In this document: positions 48,465 to 58,191 of the stretch, in pieces
Layout: each line of letters begins with the position of its first letter
Position numbering within the stretch: position 1 is the first letter of the stretch
From: Alkalicoccobacillus plakortidis
GTDB lineage: Bacteria > Bacillota > Bacilli > Bacillales > Bacillaceae_D
DNA: 64,000 nt
Assembly: GCF_023703085.1 (NCBI RefSeq)
Contig: NZ_JAMQJY010000002.1
Location: 248,001 to 312,000 of the forward strand
Reading direction: 5' to 3'
Translations under genes and position numbers: made by a program
Notes under the pieces: generated by a model
The model's input: the letters and a program-made list of their open reading frames with translations, nothing else
The model's database searches: none
What the model was told of the DNA's origin: nothing

Positions 48465-49379
48465 TTATTTAAGCTCAGATATGTTTACTTGTTCCATAAG
48501 TTCTTCAACATGAGACAGCTCACAAAATCCTTTTGAAAAAGCAGTAGAACTACCAGAAGCGACAGCGAAGCGAAAGGCCTCTTCTAACGAGACTTCCTTA
48601 TGACTTGCTGCCAGGAAGCCTGCAAGGGTTGAATCACCAGCACCTACAGAATTTTGTACCGTTCCTTTAGGAGTTGTGGCAAATAACACCTTTTCCTTTG
48701 TTCCTAGAACAGCTCCATCACCAGCAAATGTGACAAATACATAGTCAATGCCTTTAGCAGTAAGCTCTCTCACGTAAGGAAGAGCTTCTTCTGGTGTGTT
48801 AATTTCTGTCCCTACTAGTTCTGAAAGCTCATGTTGATTTGGTTTGATGAATGTAGGTGCAGCTTCAACTGCGTCAATCAATGGATGTCCACTTGTATCA
48901 AGAAATACCTTCACACCATTTTTCTTCACTCGATGAATCCATTCTGTGTAAATGGTGTCATCCAATGAGCCAGGTACACTACCCGCAAGCACAAGAATGT
49001 CTGACTCTGTTAATTGGTCAAGCTGATCAATGAGTTGGGCTAAATGATTTGGTGTAATTTCTGGCGACGTACCATTTAACTCAGTCTCTTCAGTGCCTTT
49101 CATTTTTATGTTGATACGTGTATCTCCATGAACTTGAACAAAGCTTGTTGTAATATCTTCTTCTTGTAACGTATTGATAATATAGTCACCAGTAAATCCG
49201 CCAATAAAACCTAGAGTTTGACTAGTATGACCAAGTCTTTTTAACACACGTGATACGTTAATTCCTTTACCACCAGGAGCTTTGTGCTCTTTCCTGGATC
49301 GGTTCACCTGACCTGGTTTCAGGTCATCCAGCTCAACAAAATAATCAACAGCCGGGTTTAATGTGACCGTGTATATCAT
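48465..49379 (-). CDS. fruK: 1-phosphofructokinase FruK
   Basis: FruK phosphorylates fructose-1-phosphate to fructose-1,6-bisphosphate, the step after PTS uptake. The 304-residue PfkB/ribokinase-fold protein has TLNPAVDYF, the GGKGINVSRVLKRLG substrate motif and the catalytic Asp in SVGAGDSTLAGFLA. Its start overlaps the fruR stop as ATGA, so translation is coupled. It is 37 bases before fruA. Confidence 0.95.
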   Translation of the reverse strand: MIYTVTLNPAVDYFVELDDLKPGQVNRSRKEHKAPGGKGINVSRVLKRLGHTSQTLGFIGGFTGDYIINTLQEEDITTSFVQVHGDTRINIKMKGTEETELNGTSPEITPNHLAQLIDQLDQLTESDILVLAGSVPGSLDDTIYTEWIHRVKKNGVKVFLDTSGHPLIDAVEAAPTFIKPNQHELSELVGTEINTPEEALPYVRELTAKGIDYVFVTFAGDGAVLGTKEKVLFATTPKGTVQNSVGAGDSTLAGFLAASHKEVSLEEAFRFAVASGSSTAFSKGFCELSHVEELMEQVNISELK

Positions 49380-50131
49380 ATAGCTACCACCTTTATATCT
49401 GTTATTTCTCTGTACTTATCCAGTATATGTTGTTCAAGAAATGAACTTGTAATTAGAGTCACTTCATCAATCTCAGCAAATTTTGCAAATGAAAGCTCGC
49501 CATACTTTGTATGATCCGCTAACACGTAGCTTTGTCTTGAACGTCTTTTTGCATACGCTTTTACAAACGCTTCTTGTGGATCCGGAGTTGTGCAGCCATC
49601 ATCAAACGTAATTCCGTTTGTACCAAGAAAGGCTAAATCAAAACGAAATGTTTCAAGAGTCTCAATGGCACTTCGACCTATAAAAGCTTTTGTACCAGGT
49701 TTTACTTGGCCACCTACAACATGTGTTTCAATACCTGCTTCCACTAGCTCGACAACATTTGATAAACCATTGGTGACAACAACGACTTGCTTTTCTTTTA
49801 GGAATGGAATCATTTCCACAGTTGTTGTTCCAGCATCTAAGAAGATACAATCCCCTTTTTCAACAAATGTTGATGCAAACTGGGCGATTTGACGTTTTTC
49901 ATGACTGTTTTTGGCTGATTTTTCAGCAACAGTTGGCTCAATTCGTTTCTTTTGAAAAAGAGTCGCCCCTCCATGAATGCGCTTTAATTTCTTTGCGTCT
50001 TCAAGTTCCGTTAGGTCTCTCCGGATGGTTGATTCAGATGCTCCAGTCGCCTCAACCAATTCATTAAGCTTTACTATATGTTTTTCTTTAATTAAATCCA
50101 AAATCTTCTCTTGACGTTCCACAGTAAGCAT
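49376..50131 (-). CDS. fruR: DeoR-family repressor of the fructose operon FruR
   Basis: A 251-residue DeoR-family regulator with an N-terminal winged helix (VEATGASESTIRRDLTELE) and a C-terminal sugar-phosphate sensor domain (FLDAGTTTVEMIPFL, TFDDGCTTPDPQEA). It most likely represses its own operon until fructose-1-phosphate binds. GAGGTGATGAA precedes the ATG. First gene of fruR-fruK-fruA. Confidence 0.92.
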   Translation of the reverse strand: MLTVERQEKILDLIKEKHIVKLNELVEATGASESTIRRDLTELEDAKKLKRIHGGATLFQKKRIEPTVAEKSAKNSHEKRQIAQFASTFVEKGDCIFLDAGTTTVEMIPFLKEKQVVVVTNGLSNVVELVEAGIETHVVGGQVKPGTKAFIGRSAIETLETFRFDLAFLGTNGITFDDGCTTPDPQEAFVKAYAKRRSRQSYVLADHTKYGELSFAKFAEIDEVTLITSSFLEQHILDKYREITDIKVVAI

Positions 50132-50159
50132 TTCATCACCTCTATCTCTCGTCGAACAT

Positions 50160-50205
50160 AGTATAACTCTTTAAACACTCATAATCAATCAAAAATAATC
50201 AAAAA
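50160..50205 (-). promoter_or_regulatory. fruR promoter and FruR operator repeats
   Basis: On the minus strand TTGATT (50183-50188) and TATACT (50160-50165) 17 bases apart form a sigma-A promoter. Overlapping its upstream side, AATCAAAAA occurs twice (50187-50195 and 50197-50205), 10 bases apart, the direct-repeat pattern of DeoR-family operators (TTTTTGATT on the coding strand). Confidence 0.55.
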
Positions 50206-50240
50206 CATTCATTCCCAATTTTCTCACTACATCAAACAAA

Positions 50241-50274
50241 AAACAAAGTGGGTATGAGAAGCTCCACTTTGTTT
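50241..50274 (-). terminator. Terminator of nos-yfmR
   Basis: AAACAAAGTGG and CCACTTTGTTT pair; a run of T follows on the minus strand. Confidence 0.9.
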
Positions 50275-50284
50275 TTAAGATTTA

Positions 50285-52174
50285 TTATGCTTTTGTTGCT
50301 TCTACAATTTCAGAGAGTTCTGTCCAACGATCCATTGTCTCTTCTAATGCTTTTTCTAGCCGTTGCTTTTCTGCTAGTAACTTTTCAATTTGAGTGTAAT
50401 CACTGCCGGCCTGGTCAATTGCTTGAGCCACATCAGTTGCTTGCTGCTCTAGTTGTTCCATTTTCTCTTCAATGCTTTCCCATTCTTGTTTCTCTTTATA
50501 GGTTAACTTTCGCACTTGCTGTGTTTTAATTTTTCCTTTAGTGTTTTCAGATTGGACAGTTTGCTGATTAGCTTCTTGCAGCTGTTTTTGTTCAAGAAAT
50601 TCACTATAATCACCTTGAAAACGTTGGGCGTCGCCACTGCCACTAAGATATAACAGGTGATCTACCACTTTATCTAGAAAATAGCGATCATGTGATACGG
50701 TTATAACAACACCTGGAAATTGATCAATATAATCTTCTAATACAGCTAAGGTCTGTATATCAAGATCATTTGTTGGCTCATCTAAAAAGAGAACGTTTGG
50801 TTCACCCATTAGTACTTTTAATAAATACAGGCGGCGTTTTTCTCCCCCGGATAGGCGTCTAATGTAGGTCCATTGCATGCTTCGAGGAAATAAAAACCGT
50901 TCTAGCATTTGTTCAGCTGTAACCGTTTGTCCATCGGCTGTATACACAACCTCTGCTATTTCTTTTATGTATTCAATGACCTTTAGATCTCCATCAATTT
51001 CCTGATCATCCTGAGTGTAGTATCCAATTTTAACGGTAGAACCGCGGCTTACCTCACCTGCATCAGGTGTGATCCTGCCTGCTAGGATATTAAGAAGCGT
51101 TGTTTTTCCTGTACCATTTGATCCAATGATGCCTAACCTCTGATGCGGAACGACTAAATAGTTTACATGTTCAAATAAAGAATGACCTTTATAAGACTTA
51201 GCTACATCGTTTAACTCAAGAACGTCATTGCCTAATCGTTGTGATCCGATCGAAAAATCAAGATTCTGTTTCTGCGTAAGACCTGCCTCATCACGCAAGC
51301 CTTCAGCTCTCTGAACACGTGCCTTCTGTTTGGTGGTACGTGCCTTTGCTCCCCGTCTAAGCCATTCTAATTCGCGCTTTAGCAGGTTCTGTCGTTTGCT
51401 CTCTGTCTGCTGTTCAAGTTCTTCACGCTCTGCACGCTTTTGTAAGTATGTCTCAAAGTTTCCCTCATATTGATAGAGTTTACCTTGATCGAGCTCGTAC
51501 ATTTGATTGGTTACTCGGTTAAGAAAGTAACGATCATGGGTTATCACAATAAGTGCACCCTTATAATTGGCTAAATAGCCTTCTAGCCACTCTACCGTCT
51601 CATGATCAAGATGGTTGGTCGGTTCATCTAACAATAATAAATCAGCTGGACGTATTAATGCCTCCGCAATCGCAACCCTTTTTTTCTGTCCACCTGAAAG
51701 TGCACGAATCTGCTGACTCACATCCTGAATGCCTAGCTTAGATAGAATGGTTTTAGCCGTTGTATTGGCCTCCCAAGCAGATTCCTGGTCCATCTGCTGT
51801 TGAACGGTCATAAAACGATTTTGAACTTGTTCATTTTCAGGTTGGCGTTCAAGATCAATTAGCGCTTGCTCATATGCACGCATCGTTTTCATAATGATCG
51901 ATTCACCATGATAGATTTGCTCCAAAATTGTGCGATCCTCTGTTAAGTCTGGTTGCTGTGGAAGATAGGTAACGGTAAAATCATTGGCATGAAAAAGCTT
52001 TACTTCTTCTGCACCTTCAAGTCCTGCTAGTACCTTTAAAAGTGTTGATTTACCTGTTCCATTTACACCAATTAAGCCGATTCTTTCTTTAACTTCTATT
52101 GTAAAAGAGAGACCATCAAATAATATCTTCTCTCCAAATGTCTTATGCAGGTTTTCGACGCGCAACATACTCAT
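50285..52174 (-). CDS. yfmR: ABC-F ATPase YfmR (Uup-like)
   Basis: A 629-residue ABC-F protein: two nucleotide-binding domains in one chain (Walker A GVNGTGKST and GSNGTGKTT, signatures LSGGQKKR and LSGGEKRR), an inter-domain linker of charged helix, and a C-terminal coiled coil (about 560-629) typical of Uup/YfmR. It has no membrane segment. ABC-F proteins act on ribosomes; YfmR in B. subtilis helps with stalling at prolines together with EF-P. The frame is intact. It follows nos by 14 bases. Confidence 0.9.
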   Translation of the reverse strand: MSMLRVENLHKTFGEKILFDGLSFTIEVKERIGLIGVNGTGKSTLLKVLAGLEGAEEVKLFHANDFTVTYLPQQPDLTEDRTILEQIYHGESIIMKTMRAYEQALIDLERQPENEQVQNRFMTVQQQMDQESAWEANTTAKTILSKLGIQDVSQQIRALSGGQKKRVAIAEALIRPADLLLLDEPTNHLDHETVEWLEGYLANYKGALIVITHDRYFLNRVTNQMYELDQGKLYQYEGNFETYLQKRAEREELEQQTESKRQNLLKRELEWLRRGAKARTTKQKARVQRAEGLRDEAGLTQKQNLDFSIGSQRLGNDVLELNDVAKSYKGHSLFEHVNYLVVPHQRLGIIGSNGTGKTTLLNILAGRITPDAGEVSRGSTVKIGYYTQDDQEIDGDLKVIEYIKEIAEVVYTADGQTVTAEQMLERFLFPRSMQWTYIRRLSGGEKRRLYLLKVLMGEPNVLFLDEPTNDLDIQTLAVLEDYIDQFPGVVITVSHDRYFLDKVVDHLLYLSGSGDAQRFQGDYSEFLEQKQLQEANQQTVQSENTKGKIKTQQVRKLTYKEKQEWESIEEKMEQLEQQATDVAQAIDQAGSDYTQIEKLLAEKQRLEKALEETMDRWTELSEIVEATKA

Positions 52175-52188
52175 TTGCTCCTGCCTCC

Positions 52189-53288
52189 TTATAATGACTG
52201 ATAAGGTGCTGATTGATATAAATAGTTAGGCAACACCTTTTGATTTTTATAGCCTTTTCTAAAGATATGTGTGGTTGCTGGACTAATGGGTGGTATCAAC
52301 CAAGACCATTTTCCAGTTACATCACGACCTACCTCTTGCTCTCTTTTTTCAAACCGTTCAAACTGTTTTGCTGCTGTATGATGATCCACAATACTCACAC
52401 CAGCTTTTTTAAATGAATAAAGAACTGCCTTGTTTAACTCAATTAGCGATTCATCACGCCATAACGTATACTCTCTTGATGTATCGAGTTTAAATACCTC
52501 AGCAACCTTAGGCAACATGTCATAACGATCAGTGTCAGCTAAGTTTCTAGCCCCAATCTCCGTGCCCATATACCAACCATTAAAAGGAGCCGCTTGGATA
52601 TTCAATTCCGCCAATGACTAGTTTCATATCTGAAATAATCGGAACTGCATACCATTTGAGCTGTAGCTTTTCAAAAGCTGGAACACTAGGGTGGGTTAGT
52701 GGGACTTCTACAATGAAGTCTCTAGGAATCGAGAAATATTTTGGGGTATTTTCACCTATTTGTATCACTAGTGGTAGCACATCAAATCGGCCACCTTCAC
52801 CTTTCCAACCTAAAGCTTGGCATGCTTTTGTAAAAGGTATAGATGCTTGGATCTCCAACTACCGTTCCATCCTTTTCTTCATAACCAGCATAACGTATGA
52901 GTTGGTGGTTCCATATTCGGATTTTCCCATCCATATTATGCGGGTTAAGGGCTGTTAAATAGGGAACAACATTGCCCCCATTTGTAGCTTGTTTAATATG
53001 GTTAAATAACACATTCGCGATTGATTGTTCGTCATTTAGATCTCTAGCATCCGTGACCTTTAATGTCTCCCAGAAAAAACGACCGATACAACGGTTGCTA
53101 TTACGCCATGCCATTCGTGCTCCATGAACCAATTCTTCATATGTATGTGTATAAGATCCTGTTTCGCTGATCTCTTGTTTTACTTCTGATAAACGATCAA
53201 GAAGTTCCTCTTTTGATTTCTCTTTTTCACTATAACACTGATTGAGGAATTCTTCTGCTTGTTCATACATTTCACTTGTTTCAATCAT
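52189..53288 (-). CDS. nos: Bacterial nitric oxide synthase oxygenase, two frameshifts as sequenced
   Basis: Bacterial NOS makes nitric oxide from arginine; it has the oxygenase domain only and borrows electrons from flavodoxins. The haem-ligand Cys is in [16 protein letters not shown], the arginine-binding region is [19 protein letters not shown], and the C-terminal part holds [16 protein letters not shown]. Breaks occur at 52845-52850 and 52592-52597, both GCTTGG on the plus strand; removing one T from each joins [12 protein letters not shown] and [12 protein letters not shown]. About 365 residues when joined, the family norm. It protects against oxidative stress and antibiotics in B. subtilis. 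Operon with yfmR. Confidence 0.93.
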
Positions 53289-53322
53289 TTTGGACCCCCG
53301 ATCATTACTCGCTTCTATCTCG

Positions 53323-53358
53323 AAAAAGCTGTGCTTTCACCTAGGGTGTCCGCACAGC
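53323..53358 (-). terminator. Terminator of the glutathione peroxidase gene
   Basis: GCTGTGC and GCACAGC pair across a 17-base loop, followed on the minus strand by TTTTT. Confidence 0.75.
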
Positions 53359-53376
53359 CATTCACCTATCAATTTT

Positions 53377-53853
53377 TTATTTCAGCAGCTTTTGAATTTC
53401 GGGTTCGATTTTTTCTGGTTTTGTTGTTGGCGCAAAACGCTCAATTACTTCACCATGCTGATTGACCAAGAATTTTGTAAAATTCCATTTCACATCAGAT
53501 CCAATCGTGCCCTTTTTCTCTTTTTTTAGATATTGATAAAGTGGATGCGCACTACTGCCATTCACATCGACTTTAGCGAATAAAGGAAAACTAACTCCAA
53601 AATTCACCTTACACACATTTTCCATTTCATCATCTTCAACTGGCTCTTGATTCATAAATTGATTACAAGGGAATCCAAGGACTTCAAAGCCCCTGTCCGC
53701 ATACTCTTGGTGTAGCTTCTCCAAGCCATCAAATTGTGGAGCAAATCCACATTTTGTTGCTGTGTTCACAATGAGTAATGCTTTTCCTTCATACTTCGAC
53801 AATGGGATCTCTTCGCCTTTAGAAGATTTCACCGTAAAATCATAAACAGACAT
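53377..53853 (-). CDS. bsaA: Glutathione peroxidase family protein BsaA
   Basis: A thiol peroxidase of the Cys-type GPx family. The catalytic Cys is in NTATKCGFAPQ, the Gln/Trp partners in FPCNQF and VKWNFTKFLV. In Bacillus these enzymes use thioredoxin rather than glutathione. I choose the ATG at 53853, after AGGAGG, over an in-frame start at 53874. The 158-residue protein is full length. Near nos and katA, it adds to the oxidative-stress content of the window. Confidence 0.9.
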   Translation of the reverse strand: MSVYDFTVKSSKGEEIPLSKYEGKALLIVNTATKCGFAPQFDGLEKLHQEYADRGFEVLGFPCNQFMNQEPVEDDEMENVCKVNFGVSFPLFAKVDVNGSSAHPLYQYLKKEKKGTIGSDVKWNFTKFLVNQHGEVIERFAPTTKPEKIEPEIQKLLK

Positions 53854-53924
53854 AAGCAAACCTCCTATTATCAAGCATCTGTTTGCATTATACCGCTTCT
53901 TTCTTTCATCTACTAATGATTTGC

Positions 53925-54641
53925 TTAAAGCTGTTCTCTTCTAGCGAAATTAACAAAACGAAACTTATCAGGCCGATGCCTAGATTCCGTATACTGAAAA
54001 ATGCTAGCATCATCTAAATATGTCCTACCTCTTACGACTACTACATTTGTAAAACCATCTAAGTCCAATAATGCAAGATCCTCATCTGTTGGCTCTTCTA
54101 CTACAATTTCTTTTTTTGCAAAACTAATGATGAGGCCCAGTTTTTTCTCAAGATATTCGTAGATCGAATTCTGACTAATTTCCGCCGTTAATCCAGGCAC
54201 AACGGAACTAACCAAATCATCCTTATCTAAAATAACCCGCTCTCCATCAACCTTACGTACTCGTTTGATCCGTGTAGCATACTGTTCACTCGTTAGCTGC
54301 AGCTTGTCCTGCAAATCCAAATTAGGCTTCACTTCATCAAACGCCACAACATCAGTTTCCACATTCATATTCATTCGTTCACTTAATTCTTTAAAGCTTG
54401 ATACACCCGAGAACGGAAAATCAATTTTAGAGCGGTCAAGTACAACAGACCCTTTTCCTTGGATCTTTTGTATATAGCCTCGCTCTGATAACAGTTTGAG
54501 TGCTTTTCGAATCGTTTCTCGTGAAGCCTGATACGTTTTTACTAACTCTAATTCTGAAGGAAGCAGCTCTTCAGGCTTCCATTCTCCTTTTTGAATCTGG
54601 TTGGCCAACTCTTCATATACCAATTGGAATTTGCTTTTCAA
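53925..54641 (-). CDS. treR: Trehalose operon repressor TreR
   Basis: A GntR-family repressor with an N-terminal winged helix (LPSELELVKTYQASRETIRK) and a C-terminal UTRA ligand domain ending TESRHRPDKFRFVNFARR, which matches B. subtilis TreR closely. TreR releases its operator when trehalose-6-phosphate binds. A start at the TTG at 54641 gives the N-terminus expected of the family; an in-frame GTG at 54650 overlaps the ribosome site. Last gene of treP-treA-treR; its target sites lie upstream of treP. Confidence 0.92.
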   Translation of the reverse strand: MKSKFQLVYEELANQIQKGEWKPEELLPSELELVKTYQASRETIRKALKLLSERGYIQKIQGKGSVVLDRSKIDFPFSGVSSFKELSERMNMNVETDVVAFDEVKPNLDLQDKLQLTSEQYATRIKRVRKVDGERVILDKDDLVSSVVPGLTAEISQNSIYEYLEKKLGLIISFAKKEIVVEEPTDEDLALLDLDGFTNVVVVRGRTYLDDASIFQYTESRHRPDKFRFVNFARREQL

Positions 54642-54669
54642 CAAATACACCGCCTGTACTTTTTATACT

Positions 54670-56349
54670 TTATGAAGACGCACGAACATGATACACAACC
54701 GCTTCATACGGACGAAGTGTCATTTCCTTTGCTTGGATCGTTTATTTGCTGATAATTTGATACCAAAACATCGGCGTGGTTATCGGTTAAAAACTGGTGT
54801 AGCAAAGTCTGATTCTTGATCAGAGAAATTTGCAACCACTAACAATTTTTCACCATTCCACTCACGAACATAGGCAAATAATTGTTGATCATCCTCAAGC
54901 AACAGCTTGTAGTCTCCAAAGGTTATAATATCATGACTCTTTCTCAGTTCAATCAAATTTTGATAAAAATAGAAAATAGAATTTGAGTCATCAAGTGCAT
55001 TTTGAGCGTTTATTTGCTTGTAATTGCTTGCCACGTGAATCCATGGAGTGCCTGCTGTAAAACCACCATGAGGTTCCGCATTCCATTGAACTGGAGTTCG
55101 CGAATTGTCACGCGACTTCTGCTTAATAATCTCCATGATAGCCGATTCGTCCATTTGTTTTTCACGTAACTCTTGATAGATATTCAGCGTTTCCACATCA
55201 CGGTACTCTTCAATCGTTTCAAACTTAGGATTGGTCATACCAAACTCTTCACCTTGATAAATGTAAGGAGTACCCTGCATCATGTGAATCACAGTTGCCA
55301 GCATTTTTGCTGATTCGTTATGATATAACGCGTCATTTCCATAACGACTAACAACCCTAGGCTGATCATGGTTACACCAGAACAACGCGTTCCAAGCCTC
55401 CACCTTGATGCATGCCTACCTGCCATTTAGAAAGAATCTGTTTTAAGGCACGGAAATCTACTTCACCTAATGCCCACTTCTCACCATTTGGATAATCTAC
55501 TTTAAGATGATGGAAGTTAAACGTCATACTTAGCTCGTTGCTATCTGGATGCGAATACTGCACACAGTGCTCCAAAGTAGTGGACGACATCTCTCCAACC
55601 GTCATCGCTTGGTAAGGTGCTAGCACTTCTTTGTTCATCTCCTGCAAGAACTCATGTACACGCGGACCATCTGTATAGAACTTACGTCCGTCTCCTGGAG
55701 CCACAGACCCATCATCATTCGGGAAGTCTTGGTCCTTAGAAATCAAATTGATAACATCTAAACGGAAACCATCAATACCCTTTTCAAACCAGAATCGCAT
55801 CAGTTCGTAGACTTTATTACGCAGCTCAGGATTTTCCCAGTTCAGATCGCCTTGAGTTTGATCAAACAAATGTAAATAATATTGCTCTGTTTTCTCATCC
55901 CATTTCCACGCTGATCCGCCGAACTTTGAGAGCCAGTTTGTTGGAGCTTGTCCATCAACTGCATCCTTCCAAATATAGAAATCACGGTACTGATTATCCT
56001 TAGAGGAAGATGCCTGTTTAAACCACTCATGCTCTGTAGAAGAATGATTCACAACCAGATCCATAATGAGCTTCATGCCTCTATGATGTGTTTCATCTAG
56101 AAGCTCCTGAAAATCATCCATCGTGCCATATTCGTCATGAATATTGTAGTAATCACTAATATCATAGCCATTATCACGCTGAGGTGACGAATAAACGGGA
56201 GTAAGCCAAATTACATCTACTCCTAGCTTTTTAAGGTAATCCAACTTCTGAATAATACCTTGAATATCTCCCACACCATTACCTGTTGTATCATTAAAGC
56301 TTTTTGGATAAATCTGATACACAACCGACTTTCTCCACCATTCATTCAT
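54670..56349 (-). CDS. treA: Phospho-alpha-(1,1)-glucosidase TreA, three frameshifts as sequenced
   Basis: A GH13 enzyme that splits trehalose-6-phosphate into glucose and glucose-6-phosphate. Conserved blocks MDLVVNHSSTEH, GFRLDVINLIS with the nucleophile Asp, and LFWCNHDQPR are seen. Breaks: 55392-55397 (CCAAGC; fixing it gives GMHQGGGWNALFWCNHDQPR), a missing T near 54786-54791, and 54731-54736 (GCTTGG; fixing it gives QQINDPAKEMTLRPYEAVVY). The stop is then at 54670 and the length about 560 residues, the family norm. Between treP and treR. Confidence 0.92.
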
Positions 56350-56371
56350 TTATAAGCACCCTTTCAAGTAG

Positions 56372-56411
56372 GAAAGCCGCCTTTGCAGAGGAATTCTGCT
56401 AAGCGGCTCTT
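56372..56411 (-). other. Intercistronic stem-loop between treP and treA
   Basis: AGAGCCGC...GCAGA and TCTGC...GCGGCTTT pair with small internal loops. It lacks a long U-run, so partial termination or mRNA stabilisation is more likely than a full stop. Confidence 0.5.
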
Positions 56412-56423
56412 TGAAGTTTTTAA

Positions 56424-57842
56424 TTATCTGTCTTGGAAATCTTTTTGGAAACGAGAAGCGATGATAGTAGCTACAACTGGAATGACGATTGCAATAACCA
56501 TCCCGATGGCGAAGTTGATATAATCAGGTCGCTCACCAACAATTGAGACGATACCTGGTAAACCACCAACACCAACTGTAGCAACAATTCCATTCACAGC
56601 GACCCATGCACCAGCAATCGACGCACCAATTATGGCACAGATGAAAGGGAAACGATAACGCAGGTTAACCCCAAATAGTGCTGGCTCCGTGATACCTAGA
56701 TAAGCTGAGATAGAAGAAGTAAGGGAAAGACCTTTCATCTTCTGATTTTTAAGAATGAAATACATCGCTAGTGCAGCAGAACCTTGTGCCACATTAGACA
56801 TAACGAGTATCGGCCATAGGAATGTTCCACCTTGACTAGCTATCAACTGAAAATCTACAGCCAAGAATGTGTGGTGCATACCTGTTATAACAAGTGGTGC
56901 ATAGAACAAACCATAAACCGCTCCACCAACAATTGCAAATTGATCAAATAAGGAAACAAATACTCCAGTAATGCTGTTACCTAACGCAAATGTTACTGGA
57001 CCAATTAGGATAAAAGCAAGGAAACCTGTAATTAGTAGTGCTACTGGAGCAACCACTAAAAGTTGGAACGAATCCGGTGTAATCTTTTTCATGAAGTTTT
57101 CTATTTTAGCTAACACATAAGATGCGAGTAACACTGGTAAAACCTGACCCTGATAACCCATTGCAGCTATATCAAAGCCAAACAAATTCCAAAATGGAAG
57201 TGTTCCGTCTTCAACAGCACCTGCATAATCATTCGCATTTAAAAGGCCTGGATGACAAAGTATTAAACCAAGAACAATCCCAAGAAGCGGACTGCCTCCA
57301 AACTTCCTAACTGCTGACCAACCAATCAAAGCCGGTAAGAAGACAAAGGCTGTACTTGCAATCGTATTTATAATTTCTGCAAGACCTGCCCATTGTGGGT
57401 ACATATCAATAATTGGCTGATCTGTAAAAATTGCATTTGTTAAAACGTTGTTTAAACCTAGTAGTAAACCTGCTGTAATAATTGCCGGTAAAATAGGAAT
57501 GAAAATGTCTGATAACCCTTTTACAGCTTTTTGTAACGGATTCATTTTCTTTGTAGATTCTTCTTTAGTCTCTTCTTTTGAGGACTCAGAAATGCCTGCC
57601 TCTGAAATAAACTCCGCATACACCTTATCTACTAGTCCTTGACCAAGAATGACTTGGAACTGATTATTAGCTGAGAACGAACCTTTGACTGGATCAATGT
57701 TCTCGAGTGTTTCTTTATCAACCTTACTTTCATCATGCAGCACAAGTCGTAATCTTGTGACACAATGTGTAGCTGAAGAGATATTCTCTTTTCCACCAAT
57801 GGCTTCAAGAATCTCCTTCGCTGTCTTACGATTATCACTCAT
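56424..57842 (-). CDS. treP: PTS trehalose transporter subunit IIBC TreP
   Basis: A 472-residue enzyme II that imports trehalose as trehalose-6-phosphate. The IIB domain has the phosphorylated Cys in ATHCVTRLRLVLHD; the IIC domain has about ten membrane helices with the GITEPALFGVNLRYRFPF segment. It lacks its own IIA domain, as in B. subtilis, where a glucose-type IIA is borrowed. GGGGGGAATAAC precedes the ATG. First gene of the tre operon. Confidence 0.93.
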   Translation of the reverse strand: MSDNRKTAKEILEAIGGKENISSATHCVTRLRLVLHDESKVDKETLENIDPVKGSFSANNQFQVILGQGLVDKVYAEFISEAGISESSKEETKEESTKKMNPLQKAVKGLSDIFIPILPAIITAGLLLGLNNVLTNAIFTDQPIIDMYPQWAGLAEIINTIASTAFVFLPALIGWSAVRKFGGSPLLGIVLGLILCHPGLLNANDYAGAVEDGTLPFWNLFGFDIAAMGYQGQVLPVLLASYVLAKIENFMKKITPDSFQLLVVAPVALLITGFLAFILIGPVTFALGNSITGVFVSLFDQFAIVGGAVYGLFYAPLVITGMHHTFLAVDFQLIASQGGTFLWPILVMSNVAQGSAALAMYFILKNQKMKGLSLTSSISAYLGITEPALFGVNLRYRFPFICAIIGASIAGAWVAVNGIVATVGVGGLPGIVSIVGERPDYINFAIGMVIAIVIPVVATIIASRFQKDFQDR

Positions 57843-57903
57843 TGTTATTCCCCCCTGTGAATGTTTTTAGTTCATTTACTTATATTCATTGAGCACACGT
57901 AAC

Positions 57904-57949
57904 ATGTATATACAAATGATTACGTTTTCATCATAACTTGTATATACAA
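57904..57949 (-). promoter_or_regulatory. Two TreR operators flanking a CcpA cre site
   Basis: TTGTATATACAA (57938-57949) is a perfect palindrome matching the known Bacillus tre operator; a second copy, ATGTATATACAA (57904-57915), lies 34 bases away. Between them ATGATTACGTTTTCAT (57916-57931) fits the cre consensus WTGNAANCGNWWNCAW with two mismatches. Trehalose induction and glucose repression would both act here. Confidence 0.8.
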
Positions 57950-58059
57950 ATTAGTCAACTATAAAACTTAGAATTCGACATAATTTGCGAGTTGATGATT
58001 ATATAATCTGCTATCTATACCCCTACCCACTGGTATTGAACCCAAAATATTTGGTTAAA

Positions 58060-58098
58060 AAAATAATGCAATGAGCACCTAAGTCGTGGTCATTGCAT
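58060..58098 (-). terminator. Terminator of the secreted-protein gene
   Basis: ATGCAATGA...CAC and GTG...TCATTGCAT pair; on the minus strand a TTATTTTTTT run follows. A second, weaker hairpin at 58124-58154 followed by eight T points the opposite way. Confidence 0.75.
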
Positions 58099-58191
58099 AT
58101 TTTGGGCAGTTTTGTATAGTTACTCTGACTCTGAGACTTTAGTCTTCGGAGCTATTTTTTTTGAATTTTTAGGTTACTTCTCTGATTTCCT

